The position numbers and the translations under genes were made by a program. A model generated the notes under the pieces. The model made no database searches. It was not told the DNA's origin and saw only the letters and a program-made list of their open reading frames with translations. A stretch of DNA of 64,000 bases from a virus. Shown here one piece after another: positions 25,201-33,128 of this stretch; positions within the stretch are counted from its first letter, which is position 1; each line of letters starts with the position of its first letter. Location: IMG/VR virus record IMGVR_UViG_3300035145_002419, positions 1 through 64,000 of that record, one strand, 5' to 3'.

Positions 25201-28200
25201 TCCTATTTTCTTAAGATATTTTGCAGGAGATTCTACCAGTACAATTAATATTGATGACAATAGTATTTTCCTTCCAAATCATTTCTTCACAAGTGGCGAA
25301 GAGTTAGTTTATACTCATGCTGGTGCTGGGACAACAATGGCGATTGGAATTGGTTCAACATCAATTCCTGGCATTGGAAATACTGATAAACTCCCAACAA
25401 CAGTTTTTGTTCACAAAGTAAATGAGAGTAAAATTAAACTGTCACCAACTGCAGAAGATGCTTTAAAACGAAGACCAAATACATTAGAATTTACTTCTGT
25501 TGGTATTGGAACTTCCCATAGATTCCTTGCTAGAAATCAAAATTCTAAAGTATTATTAGCAATTGACAATTACATTCAATCGCCAATTGTTGCAACTTCC
25601 GTAACTACTTCACTATCTAAAAATATTTCAAGTGGAGACACTAGAATTGAATTTACTGGGATTACCTCTTTCTTTGGGGGTGATTTAATTCAAGTTAATA
25701 ATGAAATAATGAAGATCAGTGTTGTTGGTTTTGGCAGCACTAATTCTATTCTTGTTCAAAGACCTTGGATGGGAACTGGATTGACAACTCATTCCTCAGG
25801 AGACGTTGTTACTCGTATCGAAGGTAATTATAACATTGTAGATAGTACAGTACACTTTGTTGATGCACCTTATGGAAAGGATCCTGTCAGTTCTGATTCT
25901 AACCCACCATTAGAAAGAGATTGGGTTGGAATTACTACAAATTCTAAATTCCAAGGAAGAACTTTCTTAAGAAGTGGTGTTCAAGGGTCCAGTAATGAAA
26001 CTTATGAAGACAATTATATCTTTGATGATATTTCTGGTGAATTTGATGGTGTCCAAAAGAATTTTAGAATCACTGCAGAAAAACAAGATGTAGCAGGATT
26101 TTCTACAGACTTTGGTATTGTTCTTATAAATGGAATTTTCCAAGGTCCACCATCACAAGATGAAAAAGAACAAGATTATACTTTTATTGATAATGCAGGA
26201 ATATCTAGCATATCATTTACAGGAACTGCTACATCAGTAACATATGATGTTAACAATGCAAATATTCCTGTAGGTGGTGTAATTGTTTCTGTTGCATCAA
26301 CTCAAGGATTTGGTTTCCAACCGTTAGTTTCTGCTGGCGGAACAGCGGTAGTTTCTGCTGCTGGTACAATTAGTGCAATAGGTATTGGTAATAGTGGTTC
26401 TGGGTATAGAGCAGGAATTCAAACAGTTTCTGTTGGTATACAAATACCAGATCCTATTGGCACAACTATTATTCCAGTTGGTATAGCTTCAATAGTGGAT
26501 GGTAATGTAAATTCTGTTGCGATTACCACAGATAGAGTTTTCTATGCACCAAAAGACGTATCAAATGTAACTTATAACAATACAACTGGTGTTACTACTA
26601 TTACAACTTCTTCTAATCATGATTTACTTGCTGGAGATGAAGTTATTGTATCGGGAATTGCATTCACTTGTAATTATAGTGGAACTGAAGCAGTAAATGT
26701 TTCTAATGCAATTTATGACAATGTGTCTGGGATAATGACAGTTACCACTGCATCCGCACATAATCTTTCAACTACAGGAAAAAATAGTGATGTTATTTTG
26801 ACTGGTCTAGGATTTACTTGCAATTTAGATAGCGGTGGATCTACTCATGTATACCCAAGAGTTACAGATCCTGCTTACTGTGGTTCCGAAGTTCTTAATG
26901 TTATTAGTTCTACAAAATTTGTAATCAATGCTGGTGTTTCAACTGTTCCAACTTTCTATCAATCGGGAGGAACAGCACAACCTGCTATTCTTGCACCAAG
27001 ATCAAAAAATAATTCTGCAAGTGGAAATGATCCAGCAGTAGATGGTACTGTAGTCATAAGAGTTATCGATGATACTTCATTTGAAATTAATAGCGGAATA
27101 TCTACAAGAGAGCATTTCTATGCAAGATGTGGTAAGATTAACAAACCACTGGATGTTGTGTTTGATGATCCTATTTCTTATACTAATATTCCACTAGTAT
27201 ACAGTTCTTCTTCCGTTCAAGGTGTAGGAAGAAATTCAACTGTGGATATTGTTGTTGGTCAAGGATCTAGTGTAGTAGATTTCAGTATTAAAAATACTGG
27301 GTATGCTTATGGTGTCGGTGAGATACTAACTGTTGATATTGGTGGTGCAACAGGAATACCTACTGATACAACAAAGTCATATTCAGAATTCCAATTAACA
27401 GTAGATAAAGTTTATAAAGACAATTTCTCTGGTTGGGTCATTGGAAAATTAGATCATCTGGATGATTTTAGTGAACAATTTGATGGTGTAACCAGGTCTT
27501 TCCCACTTAAATTAAATGATCAATTTGTAAGTATTAGGGCAGCAAAAGGTTCTCTTATTGATGTTCAGGCAACTTTGATTGTATTCATTAATGATATTTT
27601 ACAAGTTCCTGGAGAATCTTATACCTTTGAAGGCGGCAGTATTTTAACATTCTCAGAAGCACCTGATGCTGGTGATAGTGTTAAAGTATTGTTCTATAAA
27701 GGAACTGGTGATGTTGATGTTGCTTTCAGAGATATTTTAGAAACTGTTAAGGTCGGTGATACATTACAACTTAAAAATGAACCCAAACTGGGACAAAATA
27801 TTGGATTGAGAGAAGATGCTAGAGTTGTAACTGGAATTAATACAACAGATTCGGTCAATACTAATTTGTATAATGGACCAGGTATTACTAACAATGATAT
27901 TTTATTAAGACCTGTTGAATGGTGTAGGCAGACATCTGATAGAATTATTGATGGTGAAGTTGTAGGTAAGTCTAGAATTAAATATGAACCACTTATCAAT
28001 CCATCCGCATATGCAATTAGTTCCGTTGGAATTGGTTCAACTACTGTTTATCTTGACAATGTAAAACCATTCTTTAATCCACAAAATGAAAGTGATTTAA
28101 GATCTTTCCAAAATAAAGTTACATTTACTTCTCATGATAAAGTTAAAATAGCCGTTGTAGACGCTACAGTTTCCGCAGCAGGAACGATAACTGCGATTAC

Positions 28201-29053
28201 AATAGATGATGGTGGATTTGGATATGTTACTGCCCCCGAGGTAAGTATTTCAAATCCTGTAGGACTTGGCACTACCCACAGAGCATATGCAACTGCGACA
28301 ATTTCACCAGAAGGTGTTGTTGATTCTATTATTATTACTGATGGAGGATCTGGATATGATCCAGATGCTGTCGCAGGTTCAGCTACTGCTCCAATAGTTT
28401 TAATTGAACCACCACCATTAAAAACTGAAGATGTAAATGTTGGAACTTTTAGTGGAGATTCTGGTGTAATAGTTGGATATGGTATTACTGGTGAAGATCT
28501 GACACTTGATTTACATATACCAACAACTTCATATTTACGGGATGCTTCTATTTCAGGTCTCGCAAAAACAGTTAGTACTCTTGATGTAAACGATTACTTC
28601 ATTGTCTATAATTCAAATGTTGGATCTGCAAGCACTAGTTTTGAGTCTTTAAATAATGCTAATGGTATTATCGGTGTTTCTACACAGTTTATTGATAGTG
28701 TCTACTTTGTTTCAAATGCTCAGGATGTTGCAGTTAATGTTCCTGGAATTGGAGCAACTACTGTTAGAAGAGTAACTATGAAAGTGGGTGTTGGTGCGTT
28801 TGGTGTTGATTTCAGTATTGATAGCGAATCATTTGATTCCAGTGTACTTGAATTTAGTTCTGCGACAACCAATCTTAATAGTGTTGGATTTACATCTTCA
28901 TCCTTCTTCGGAAACTATAGTTGGGGTAAGATAGAGACTGCAGGTACTTTAAATTCTTACAATATTTACAATAACTCTGGTATTGGTGGAATAACAACTT
29001 CAGTCAATGTAAACCGCACAAGTCCACTTAAATATATTAACTACACAAGTTAA
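16298..29053 (+). CDS. 7: Giant gp7-like baseplate wedge / virion structural protein with YHYH domain, 4251 aa
   Basis: Its place after gp6 and the N-terminus (QNQLPDFVAEESPLLVEFLKQYY, then LSSLFLKEFLTKIKRQFLPGF and KDFYTSKGTDRSFKILFRALYGE) fit the gp7-like wedge initiator of marine T4-like phages, but it is about four times the size of T4 gp7 (1032). Beyond residue 250 it is a chain of beta modules. Residues 97-140 and about 3134-3171 hold an RG/RP-W-GT-H type motif. Around 1106-1150 are GxGYxxPP repeats. About 1258-1370 is a YHYH-like domain (GWAYDGNPIYGPYGY ... HNGRFCVTPDYPNGVYAYFATI). It probably forms the peripheral baseplate and fibre-docking structure. The gp7 equivalence covers only the N-terminal part. 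Confidence 0.7.
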   Translation: MSETRVKIQSVVQNQLPDFVAEESPLLVEFLKQYYISQEYTSGSSDIIQNIDEYIKLDNNYNTADSTTLLFDITSFDETITVVGGSFTDGFPDRYGIIKIDDEIITYTSKTNRTFEGCVRGFSGVESYHKDNHPEELVFASTDASSHKANAKITNLSSLFLKEFLTKIKRQFLPGFSDRKLSSGLNQNLFIKQSKDFYTSKGTDRSFKILFRALYGENVDIVKPKDYLFRPSDAGYRKTRDIVVEAISGDPISLLNNTLYQDEYEEYGVKTSYASITDVEKLQIRGKIFYQLSFDSDFNKDITLDGSIYGEFVTHPKTKIINEVILGSSVIDVDSTVGFPESGTLVYLDSSGDEVILTYDGKSVTQFYNVSGLQSNISPKTDVRLNIFAYGFSGNNGDKVTVRIGNVLDEIKILNDTYYFSKDDTAKIKTLGISRRTVRNSNWIDNIANNYLSKSIVEVDSASFIYDLELHVRHTFKAGDKFLATDDSGGSTICEVLDIKDSKTIVIQSVSPLDLDSILEISRFIRKVNSSIYPTLNENTADVQNTYTNYNDDVLVASNSLPFYRDQVLDPYDKKINISGNFNGELFTVTSNTDHGFYTGDRIYYSPFRESILDINTDEENVFTQSVSKFDTLDEGLYYVSRVDSTSFKLAKSPSNIVNNKFASVSGIVTSNTFSYYDFQGKTLQPQNIFREIKKPVDKSETYETNPGKVGILVNGVEVLNHKSSENIFYGQIDNIDVTASGTGYDVINPPSLSIEDSLGIGATGICAVTGSLERIEIIDPGFDYVNTPIINITGGNGNNAVAEVNMIDVDHISPFVTDDASKLNIFTNTIGFSTFHKFRDNEQVIYLSDGQTGVAGLTTDAKYYVSVIDALNIKLHKTEGDSISGINTITITDYGVGIHRFKSVEKKSIISNIIVSNSGEGYTNKQRTTTVSGINTAADTVNINSHGYSTGDEVKYSSSGLSVDGLTSDESYVIKKIDNDSFKIAQVGVGTIGKSFYLDSDQYINLKSVGSGVHSFNYPPIDVKVIGNIGISTLSGQDFSAKIQPIFRGSIDSVHLTANGSEYGSEEVINYNRQPNFALRSGKNAQLLVIVNTQGQIQEVLIVRGGSGYNSPPNLVINGKGKYAQLVPIIENGEIVKVIVKNGGVGYTSGTTVDVIASGQGARMFADIQKWTVNLFQKYFNTIKPDDGVISLSDRNDGGLQYCHLFAPRKLRQSLTAKSADSTNDVPDLVLKSIDDSNLFGVGDLKLANSEEVPSSDHSPIIGWAYDGNPIYGPYGYTTPKGGTARSMQSGYEPVSKPNRPNLTNFPQGFFIEDYEFKGSGDLDKHNGRFCVTPDYPNGVYAYFATISSGLVDTDGPFRGFKRPVFPYLIGNSFKSEPNSFNFKSSSNQKDYKLDKFEWLRNTSNYELKGSNSSYEYVYNPTEFEDQTVNIDNIRTGGVDSIGILTGGNNYRPLDSIIFDNGGSGGENAFARVSRVFGKSVNTISVGTTSFVNVEFANINNSGKVIGFTTLPHKFNNFDIANISGLNTSFSKIEGSYNLGIRTDNFITTLGINSVSVTGLTTYFYISGSLEFPNIKENDILGIGTQEKIKVLNIDKKSKRIRVLRQYNSTVGLAYSASTVLYEDPRKFVVNTGFKTDYSFQLNRELYFDPTEAVGVGTGTGVGIGTTISFSLPGIGATQVFVPAQSIYIPEHNVRTGDKIKYSTHGGSEITVSNGNINFALPQTQNLYATALDNNHIGISTVKVGLGTNGEYVGIGTGNAAGLLFFRDFGSGNNHSFTTLNSSIVGELSKNVVTVSTSSTHGLRSGNNIRLTNIPTDEQEVIVKYNDSNRRCTFGEITFTASDVNLFEDSIFIENHGLVKGEKVIYASATPVGGLISDEMYYVDVYTKDKIKLCATKIDLYLSIPNHVNMTSASGGTLSLVNPHLKVYKNKTIKFNLSDSSLSSSSGNTNYPAFELNFYRDINYLHKFDGTGKTRFFEVIKSDGKVGVDTSASTTLQINNDFDNTLFYKLDNINEDLISSVKKEILIDTDVHSANKITLIDSRYSGNHRITGIGSTTFTFDLSDYPEKDSYNKLNSNIFYDTKSLSSFGSISSVEIVSKGSKYEVIPGISTIKSDYGSGAILQAESKSIGRIAKKTLSNIGFDYPSDPTMSPTLNLPEIIKVESLTSFNSIGITSSGKNYLVAPDLIVIDGFTGKVITDLDLKYELGSTEVDIRKNTFGMYNVEPAIYPINNTNGVGISSITTDYTTKDVVIGIATVFSDNFPFRVGDDILIENTSVGPNSTGRGYNSSDYDYNLFKVTAINPAFGSNVATITFNLKEYFGATEMPGVFDAAASSGRVIRKGDFPLFTSKLKKNNFIEGENVFTESGSGKVEKWNSKTEYIKISTDKDLAVGETIIGQTSGTRAVVSKKIDFDSYIKVSPSTKVNKGWIYDAGMLNDSVQRISDNDYYQQFSYALKSRVPIQTWDDPVQSLNHTTGFLKFSDLLIESKEDGQGTAIINPNDASIDVTVDLVGTGNLNCVHTFDLASENSVQIANGTFSNEIKFDNRVLTDYFESVGNRVLTIDDFSDLFSHVPRATKYSIVEEFLLSTARVKKYFTFIRDKRFTGERQMMAVSLLHDNDYGFLNQYGRVESAIDLGSFDFSIFESLGQLRFYPNKFTVNDYDISTVSFNIADNIGITTNVSLGDIVKIESDRGIIPQGGTGPTNVVSIASTYRASKVLVQIGGTDGSYYEFDEINLLHDGTNVDIIEYGQLTDNSIFSAFGIAGLGTYIPRIVGNNVMIDYQLNSPINADLEINAIAVSIASTQSVGVGTDVLTTAEVKSGYVSIASSSSPVETVVSEYLSNHSSAYYVVSVEDTTNNDYEMFEVVVVDDGSTAYFTEFANISTNGTLGQIGAKVTGNATQLTYTANPNIDVEVRVFQNALGLVKTGVTKETIDVSNATITTPGENGLYEGTSKSVRKQFDLTHNQDPIFLRYFAGDSTSTINIDDNSIFLPNHFFTSGEELVYTHAGAGTTMAIGIGSTSIPGIGNTDKLPTTVFVHKVNESKIKLSPTAEDALKRRPNTLEFTSVGIGTSHRFLARNQNSKVLLAIDNYIQSPIVATSVTTSLSKNISSGDTRIEFTGITSFFGGDLIQVNNEIMKISVVGFGSTNSILVQRPWMGTGLTTHSSGDVVTRIEGNYNIVDSTVHFVDAPYGKDPVSSDSNPPLERDWVGITTNSKFQGRTFLRSGVQGSSNETYEDNYIFDDISGEFDGVQKNFRITAEKQDVAGFSTDFGIVLINGIFQGPPSQDEKEQDYTFIDNAGISSISFTGTATSVTYDVNNANIPVGGVIVSVASTQGFGFQPLVSAGGTAVVSAAGTISAIGIGNSGSGYRAGIQTVSVGIQIPDPIGTTIIPVGIASIVDGNVNSVAITTDRVFYAPKDVSNVTYNNTTGVTTITTSSNHDLLAGDEVIVSGIAFTCNYSGTEAVNVSNAIYDNVSGIMTVTTASAHNLSTTGKNSDVILTGLGFTCNLDSGGSTHVYPRVTDPAYCGSEVLNVISSTKFVINAGVSTVPTFYQSGGTAQPAILAPRSKNNSASGNDPAVDGTVVIRVIDDTSFEINSGISTREHFYARCGKINKPLDVVFDDPISYTNIPLVYSSSSVQGVGRNSTVDIVVGQGSSVVDFSIKNTGYAYGVGEILTVDIGGATGIPTDTTKSYSEFQLTVDKVYKDNFSGWVIGKLDHLDDFSEQFDGVTRSFPLKLNDQFVSIRAAKGSLIDVQATLIVFINDILQVPGESYTFEGGSILTFSEAPDAGDSVKVLFYKGTGDVDVAFRDILETVKVGDTLQLKNEPKLGQNIGLREDARVVTGINTTDSVNTNLYNGPGITNNDILLRPVEWCRQTSDRIIDGEVVGKSRIKYEPLINPSAYAISSVGIGSTTVYLDNVKPFFNPQNESDLRSFQNKVTFTSHDKVKIAVVDATVSAAGTITAITIDDGGFGYVTAPEVSISNPVGLGTTHRAYATATISPEGVVDSIIITDGGSGYDPDAVAGSATAPIVLIEPPPLKTEDVNVGTFSGDSGVIVGYGITGEDLTLDLHIPTTSYLRDASISGLAKTVSTLDVNDYFIVYNSNVGSASTSFESLNNANGIIGVSTQFIDSVYFVSNAQDVAVNVPGIGATTVRRVTMKVGVGAFGVDFSIDSESFDSSVLEFSSATTNLNSVGFTSSSFFGNYSWGKIETAGTLNSYNIYNNSGIGGITTSVNVNRTSPLKYINYTS

Positions 29054-29054
29054 T

Positions 29055-29062
29055 AATAAATA
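29055..29062 (+). promoter_or_regulatory. T4-type late promoter (AATAAATA)
   Basis: Intergenic octamer immediately after the giant gene, 19 nt before the ATG of the 773-aa fibre-like protein. Confidence 0.6.
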
Positions 29063-29081
29063 AAAGAAAACTCGATCTACA

Positions 29082-31403
29082 ATGGCAAGAGTAGCGATAA
29101 GCACTGGTACAATCCCTAATGATGGAACAGGTGATAATTTACGCGCTGCCGGTGGTAAAATTAATTCAAACTTTGATGACCTATACAGTTTTCTGGGAGA
29201 TGGAACTAATCTAACTCCCAGTTGGACTGTGAATTCTGTTGGTATCGTTACTACTGCTCATGTAGGTATCGGAACTACCAATCCAAGATTTCAACTAGAA
29301 ATTGGTAAAGTTGGTTCAGCGACAACAACATTACATGTTGATGGTGATGTTAGAGTTACTGGAAACGTAGTTTCTGTTGATGGTCAACTAACCAGTGCAG
29401 TTGCAGGTCTTAGTACCACGGGGCACACAATTCTCAACACTGTCAATGCATCAGGTATTGTAACTGCAGCAAATGTATCTACTGGTGGTTCTGTAACTGC
29501 TGGATCATTTTATGGTGATGGGCAAAATTTAACTGGGGTATTAAAACAAGAATCTGATACTCTTTCTAGTGTAGTTGCTAGAGGTGCTTCTGCCGGGGCT
29601 GGTATTAATTTCGCTGCAAACCAACCGATTACTTTTGCTACAGCATCTAATAATAACTTCCAAATTTATGGAGCACCAGATCAAAAAGCATATATTACTC
29701 ATGCCCAAAATGGTGGTGGAGGAGGTGCTGGAGATTTAGCTATTATTGCTAGAAGTGGACTCCACGTATACGGTGGAACTAACGACACAGCAGCAAACTT
29801 AGGTCTTGAAGTTGTATCTGGATATACTAAACTTTATCATACAGGAGATTTAAAACTTCAAACCACTGATCCTGGTGTAAGCATTTTTGGAACTACAGAA
29901 ACACAACAATTAAGTGTCACTGGTGTTTCTACATTTACTGATGATGTATCATTTGATTCTACTGTATCGTTTGGTTCTAGCACATCCGTATCATTTACTA
30001 ATGGTATTAATGTAACGGGTGTTTCTACTTTCCAAAGTCATGTCAATCTTAGTGATAATGACCGATTAAGATTTGGTGATAGTAATGATCTTGAGATTTA
30101 TCACAGTGGATCTCAAAATGTAATTGCAACTGCAGATTCGTTAGTTGTTGATACTGGCAATTTACTTTTGTTAGATAGTAATAGCGGCGTAAACATTAGA
30201 AGTGGTACTGGAAATGAATCTGTAGCAACTTTTACTCCAGGTGGTTCCGTAGATCTTTTCTACAACAACTCCAAGAAATTTGAAACCACTGGTGCTGGTG
30301 TAACTATTACTGGTGTATGTACAGCAACATCATTCTCAGGTGATGGTTCAGGATTGACGGGAATTACCGCATCTGGTTCTGGTGTTGTTGTACAGCATGA
30401 TGGTTCAGTTGTAGGAACGGCTGGAACTATTAATTTTGGAACAAACTTAGATGTAACAGCGATTTCTGCTGGTATTGTAACTGTTACTGCATCTGGTGGT
30501 GGTGGAGGAGGAATTAATAATCTTGATGAAGACACCACACCACAACTTGGTGGAAACTTAGATCTTAATGGGTTTAATATAACTGGTTCTGGTACTATAC
30601 CAGCACCAAATCTGACTGGTGCTCTGCCTGCCATTGATGGTTCTGCTCTGACAGGAATTGGAACAGCAAGCAGCACCGTCACTTGGACTTTAGGTGCAAA
30701 TGGTTCAAGTCATTATACCTTTGCTGGAATTGGCATAACTGCTGATACAACTAATGATCCAACAATATTCCTCCAAAGAGGGGCAACATATGCATTTGTA
30801 AATAATTCTGGAGGATCACATCCATTTAGAATTCAGCACGAATATCAAAATACTGGTGGGCAAGCATATAATGTAGGAGTTACTAATAACGGAGCAAGTA
30901 ATGGAACCATAACGTTCCAAGTTCCAATGAATGCCCCTAATAAACTTCATTATCAATGTACTTCCCATGTTGGGATGTCTGGAACTATCTTTATATCACC
31001 AGAAAATAACATTCCTGTTGGGCAAAGAACAGTTATTTCCAAATCAACTGGTAGTGTTGGTGCAGGATCTTCTACGATTATGTTCTTTGATGGATTTAAG
31101 TCATATGGTCTTCTAAAAGTTGCAATTAATCACCCCGCCTGGATCACTTTATATGTTGATAGTGCTTCAAGAACATCTGATAATGGAAGATCATATTTAA
31201 CAGACCCAGATCCAGGTTCAGGTGTTATAGCAGAAGTTAGATCGACCACTTCAGGATCTAGCACTTTCTTAATGTCTCCTGGCGTTATTGGTTGGAATAA
31301 TGATAGCACTCCAAGTGAAAAGATCTATGCAAGAGTTACAAATAATGATAACACAACAAGAGATATTACAGTTGATTTGACTGTAATCAAAATGGAGGGT
31401 TGA
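29082..31403 (+). CDS. Tail-fibre-like virion protein with cupredoxin signature, 773 aa
   Basis: The N-terminal 450 residues carry fibre-type repeats: VGIGTTNPRFQLEIG, DGDVRVTGNV, GVSTFQSHVNLSDNDRLRFGDSNDLEIYHSG, YGDGQNLTGV. Residues about 560-640 look like a type-1 copper protein fold: His580 in SGGSHPFRIQ, then CTSHVGM with Cys626, His629, Met632, spaced as in plastocyanin-like ligand sets (His to Cys 46 residues). It ends in a beta-rich head. Probably a baseplate-attached fibre or whisker protein. Whether copper is bound is unknown. Expressed late. Confidence 0.65.
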   Translation: MARVAISTGTIPNDGTGDNLRAAGGKINSNFDDLYSFLGDGTNLTPSWTVNSVGIVTTAHVGIGTTNPRFQLEIGKVGSATTTLHVDGDVRVTGNVVSVDGQLTSAVAGLSTTGHTILNTVNASGIVTAANVSTGGSVTAGSFYGDGQNLTGVLKQESDTLSSVVARGASAGAGINFAANQPITFATASNNNFQIYGAPDQKAYITHAQNGGGGGAGDLAIIARSGLHVYGGTNDTAANLGLEVVSGYTKLYHTGDLKLQTTDPGVSIFGTTETQQLSVTGVSTFTDDVSFDSTVSFGSSTSVSFTNGINVTGVSTFQSHVNLSDNDRLRFGDSNDLEIYHSGSQNVIATADSLVVDTGNLLLLDSNSGVNIRSGTGNESVATFTPGGSVDLFYNNSKKFETTGAGVTITGVCTATSFSGDGSGLTGITASGSGVVVQHDGSVVGTAGTINFGTNLDVTAISAGIVTVTASGGGGGGINNLDEDTTPQLGGNLDLNGFNITGSGTIPAPNLTGALPAIDGSALTGIGTASSTVTWTLGANGSSHYTFAGIGITADTTNDPTIFLQRGATYAFVNNSGGSHPFRIQHEYQNTGGQAYNVGVTNNGASNGTITFQVPMNAPNKLHYQCTSHVGMSGTIFISPENNIPVGQRTVISKSTGSVGAGSSTIMFFDGFKSYGLLKVAINHPAWITLYVDSASRTSDNGRSYLTDPDPGSGVIAEVRSTTSGSSTFLMSPGVIGWNNDSTPSEKIYARVTNNDNTTRDITVDLTVIKMEG

Positions 31404-31406
31404 TAG

Positions 31407-33095
31407 ATGTCCGACTTAAAAGAGTACGTCGTAACTTGTAGAAGTCGTGATGATTTAGACCAATTATATGATGATATGGAAACACCTGGAGGAAACCTAT
31501 ATATTCCTGACAGGGCGGTTGATTTAGTTCATAGGAGAGCAATCAGTCGTAATACTCATTATATGCTAACTGATGCTGAAGCAGTTGATGTTGGGAATGA
31601 TCCTAGAGTGCTTGCTTGTGAATTGACTGCAGAAGAACAAGGGTTTGTTCCTGATTATCTTTGGGAACAAACTGGTGATTTTGAAAAAACAACAGGTTCT
31701 TTAAATAGTGATGATAAGAACTGGGGACTTTATAGAGTTGTTGAAGGTGATACTGTAAGTAATTGGGGAAGTAACGGAACTACAGAAATATCAAACAGAA
31801 CTATTAGAACAACATTGTCTGGAAAAAATGTTGACGTTGTTATTGTTGATGGACATGTAAATCCAGATCACCCTGAGTTTGCAGTCAATGTTGATGGAAG
31901 TGGTGGAAGTAGAGTTAATCAATTTAATTGGTTTCAGTATAGTTCTGCATTAGGATATTCAACTAATGCAACATATACTTACAGTACTTCCGGCGCATCT
32001 CCAAATACAAATCATGGGACACACGTTGCTGGAACTGCTTGTGGAAATACTCAAGGATGGGCAAGAGATGCCAATATTTACAATATGGCATTTAGCAGTT
32101 CATTATCAGGTGTGTCTACTTGGGATTATAAGTTGTGGGATTACTTAAGATATTTTCATTTGAATAAAGCAATTAATCCTAATACTGGAAGAAGAAATCC
32201 AACTATAACTAATCATAGTTGGGGGTATAGTGGAACAAGATATTATTCCAATATAACTTCTGTAACCTATCAGGGAACAACTACAGATTTAAGTTCCATG
32301 ACATCTGCAGAAAGAAGAACTGCTTTGAATGATAGAGGATGTCCAACTAACGTATCATCTTCATATCTTTACAGAATGCCAGTGAGGGTAGCAGCTGCTG
32401 AAGCAGATATTCAAGATGCTTTAGACGAAGGAGTTATTATAATTTCTTCAGCAGGAAATAGTTATTTGAATTGTGCAATATCTACAGATAATGATTATAA
32501 TAATTCTATTGTTAACAGTGGATCGACAAATTATCATACTAGAGGATCTACTCCAGGTTCTGCGGATAATGTTATTTGTGTAGGATCCATTGGATCAAAA
32601 ACTGCAGAGTATAAATCAGGATTTAGTAACTGGGGATCTAGAGTAGATATCTGGGCACCTGGTAGTGATATCATTTCTGCCGTCTATGATCAGTCATCTG
32701 CAATTAATGAGGGATATGGTAGTGGATCAACTTTACCAGCAGACCCCAGAAACTCCAGTTATTACTTAGCATCTATCAGTGGGACTAGTATGGCATCACC
32801 ACAAGTATGTGGTGTAATAGCATGTCTTGCAGAATCAGAACAAAATATTAATCAAACGGATGCATTGAACTATTTGCAAGAAAATTCTTTACCTGAAGTT
32901 GGTGATTATGGTAATGATCCAATAAAATCTCCATACGAAGGTCTTGGTAGTGATACTGTCAATAGATATCTTTTCTTAAAGAAAAAGAGAGATGTGACAG
33001 GATCTTTTCAAAATAACACTTACAGAAATAGGAAACCTAGTGTGTCTGGTGTTAAATACCCTAGAAGGAACACTATGGTTACAAAAACCGTTTAA
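31407..33095 (+). CDS. Subtilisin-like serine protease (S8 family), 562 aa
   Basis: A complete subtilase catalytic set is visible: Asp148 in VVIVDGHVNPDHPEF, His206 in NHGTHVAGTA, oxyanion Asn351 in ISSAGN, and Ser461 in SISGTSMASPQV. A roughly 130-residue N-terminal region may act as a propeptide or virion anchor. There is no signal peptide. It lies 3 nt after the fibre-like gene and before gp8, so it is probably a late virion-associated or fibre-processing protease. Cleavage of fibre proteins, of host surface material, or self-maturation are all possible. Confidence 0.85.
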   Translation: MSDLKEYVVTCRSRDDLDQLYDDMETPGGNLYIPDRAVDLVHRRAISRNTHYMLTDAEAVDVGNDPRVLACELTAEEQGFVPDYLWEQTGDFEKTTGSLNSDDKNWGLYRVVEGDTVSNWGSNGTTEISNRTIRTTLSGKNVDVVIVDGHVNPDHPEFAVNVDGSGGSRVNQFNWFQYSSALGYSTNATYTYSTSGASPNTNHGTHVAGTACGNTQGWARDANIYNMAFSSSLSGVSTWDYKLWDYLRYFHLNKAINPNTGRRNPTITNHSWGYSGTRYYSNITSVTYQGTTTDLSSMTSAERRTALNDRGCPTNVSSSYLYRMPVRVAAAEADIQDALDEGVIIISSAGNSYLNCAISTDNDYNNSIVNSGSTNYHTRGSTPGSADNVICVGSIGSKTAEYKSGFSNWGSRVDIWAPGSDIISAVYDQSSAINEGYGSGSTLPADPRNSSYYLASISGTSMASPQVCGVIACLAESEQNINQTDALNYLQENSLPEVGDYGNDPIKSPYEGLGSDTVNRYLFLKKKRDVTGSFQNNTYRNRKPSVSGVKYPRRNTMVTKTV

Positions 33096-33102
33096 AACTT
33101 CT

Positions 33103-33110
33103 AATAAATA
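33103..33110 (+). promoter_or_regulatory. T4-type late promoter (AATAAATA) for gp8
   Basis: TAATAAATAAATAAA stretch beginning 8 nt after the protease stop, 18 nt before the gp8 ATG. Confidence 0.6.
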
Positions 33111-33128
33111 AATAAAAACTCCCGCAAA

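Noticed and set aside
16298-29053. Fusion of several genes by missed stops or a sequencing error
   Set aside because: The frame is uninterrupted across 12.8 kb with uniform codon use, and very long genes at this place are known in marine T4-like phages.
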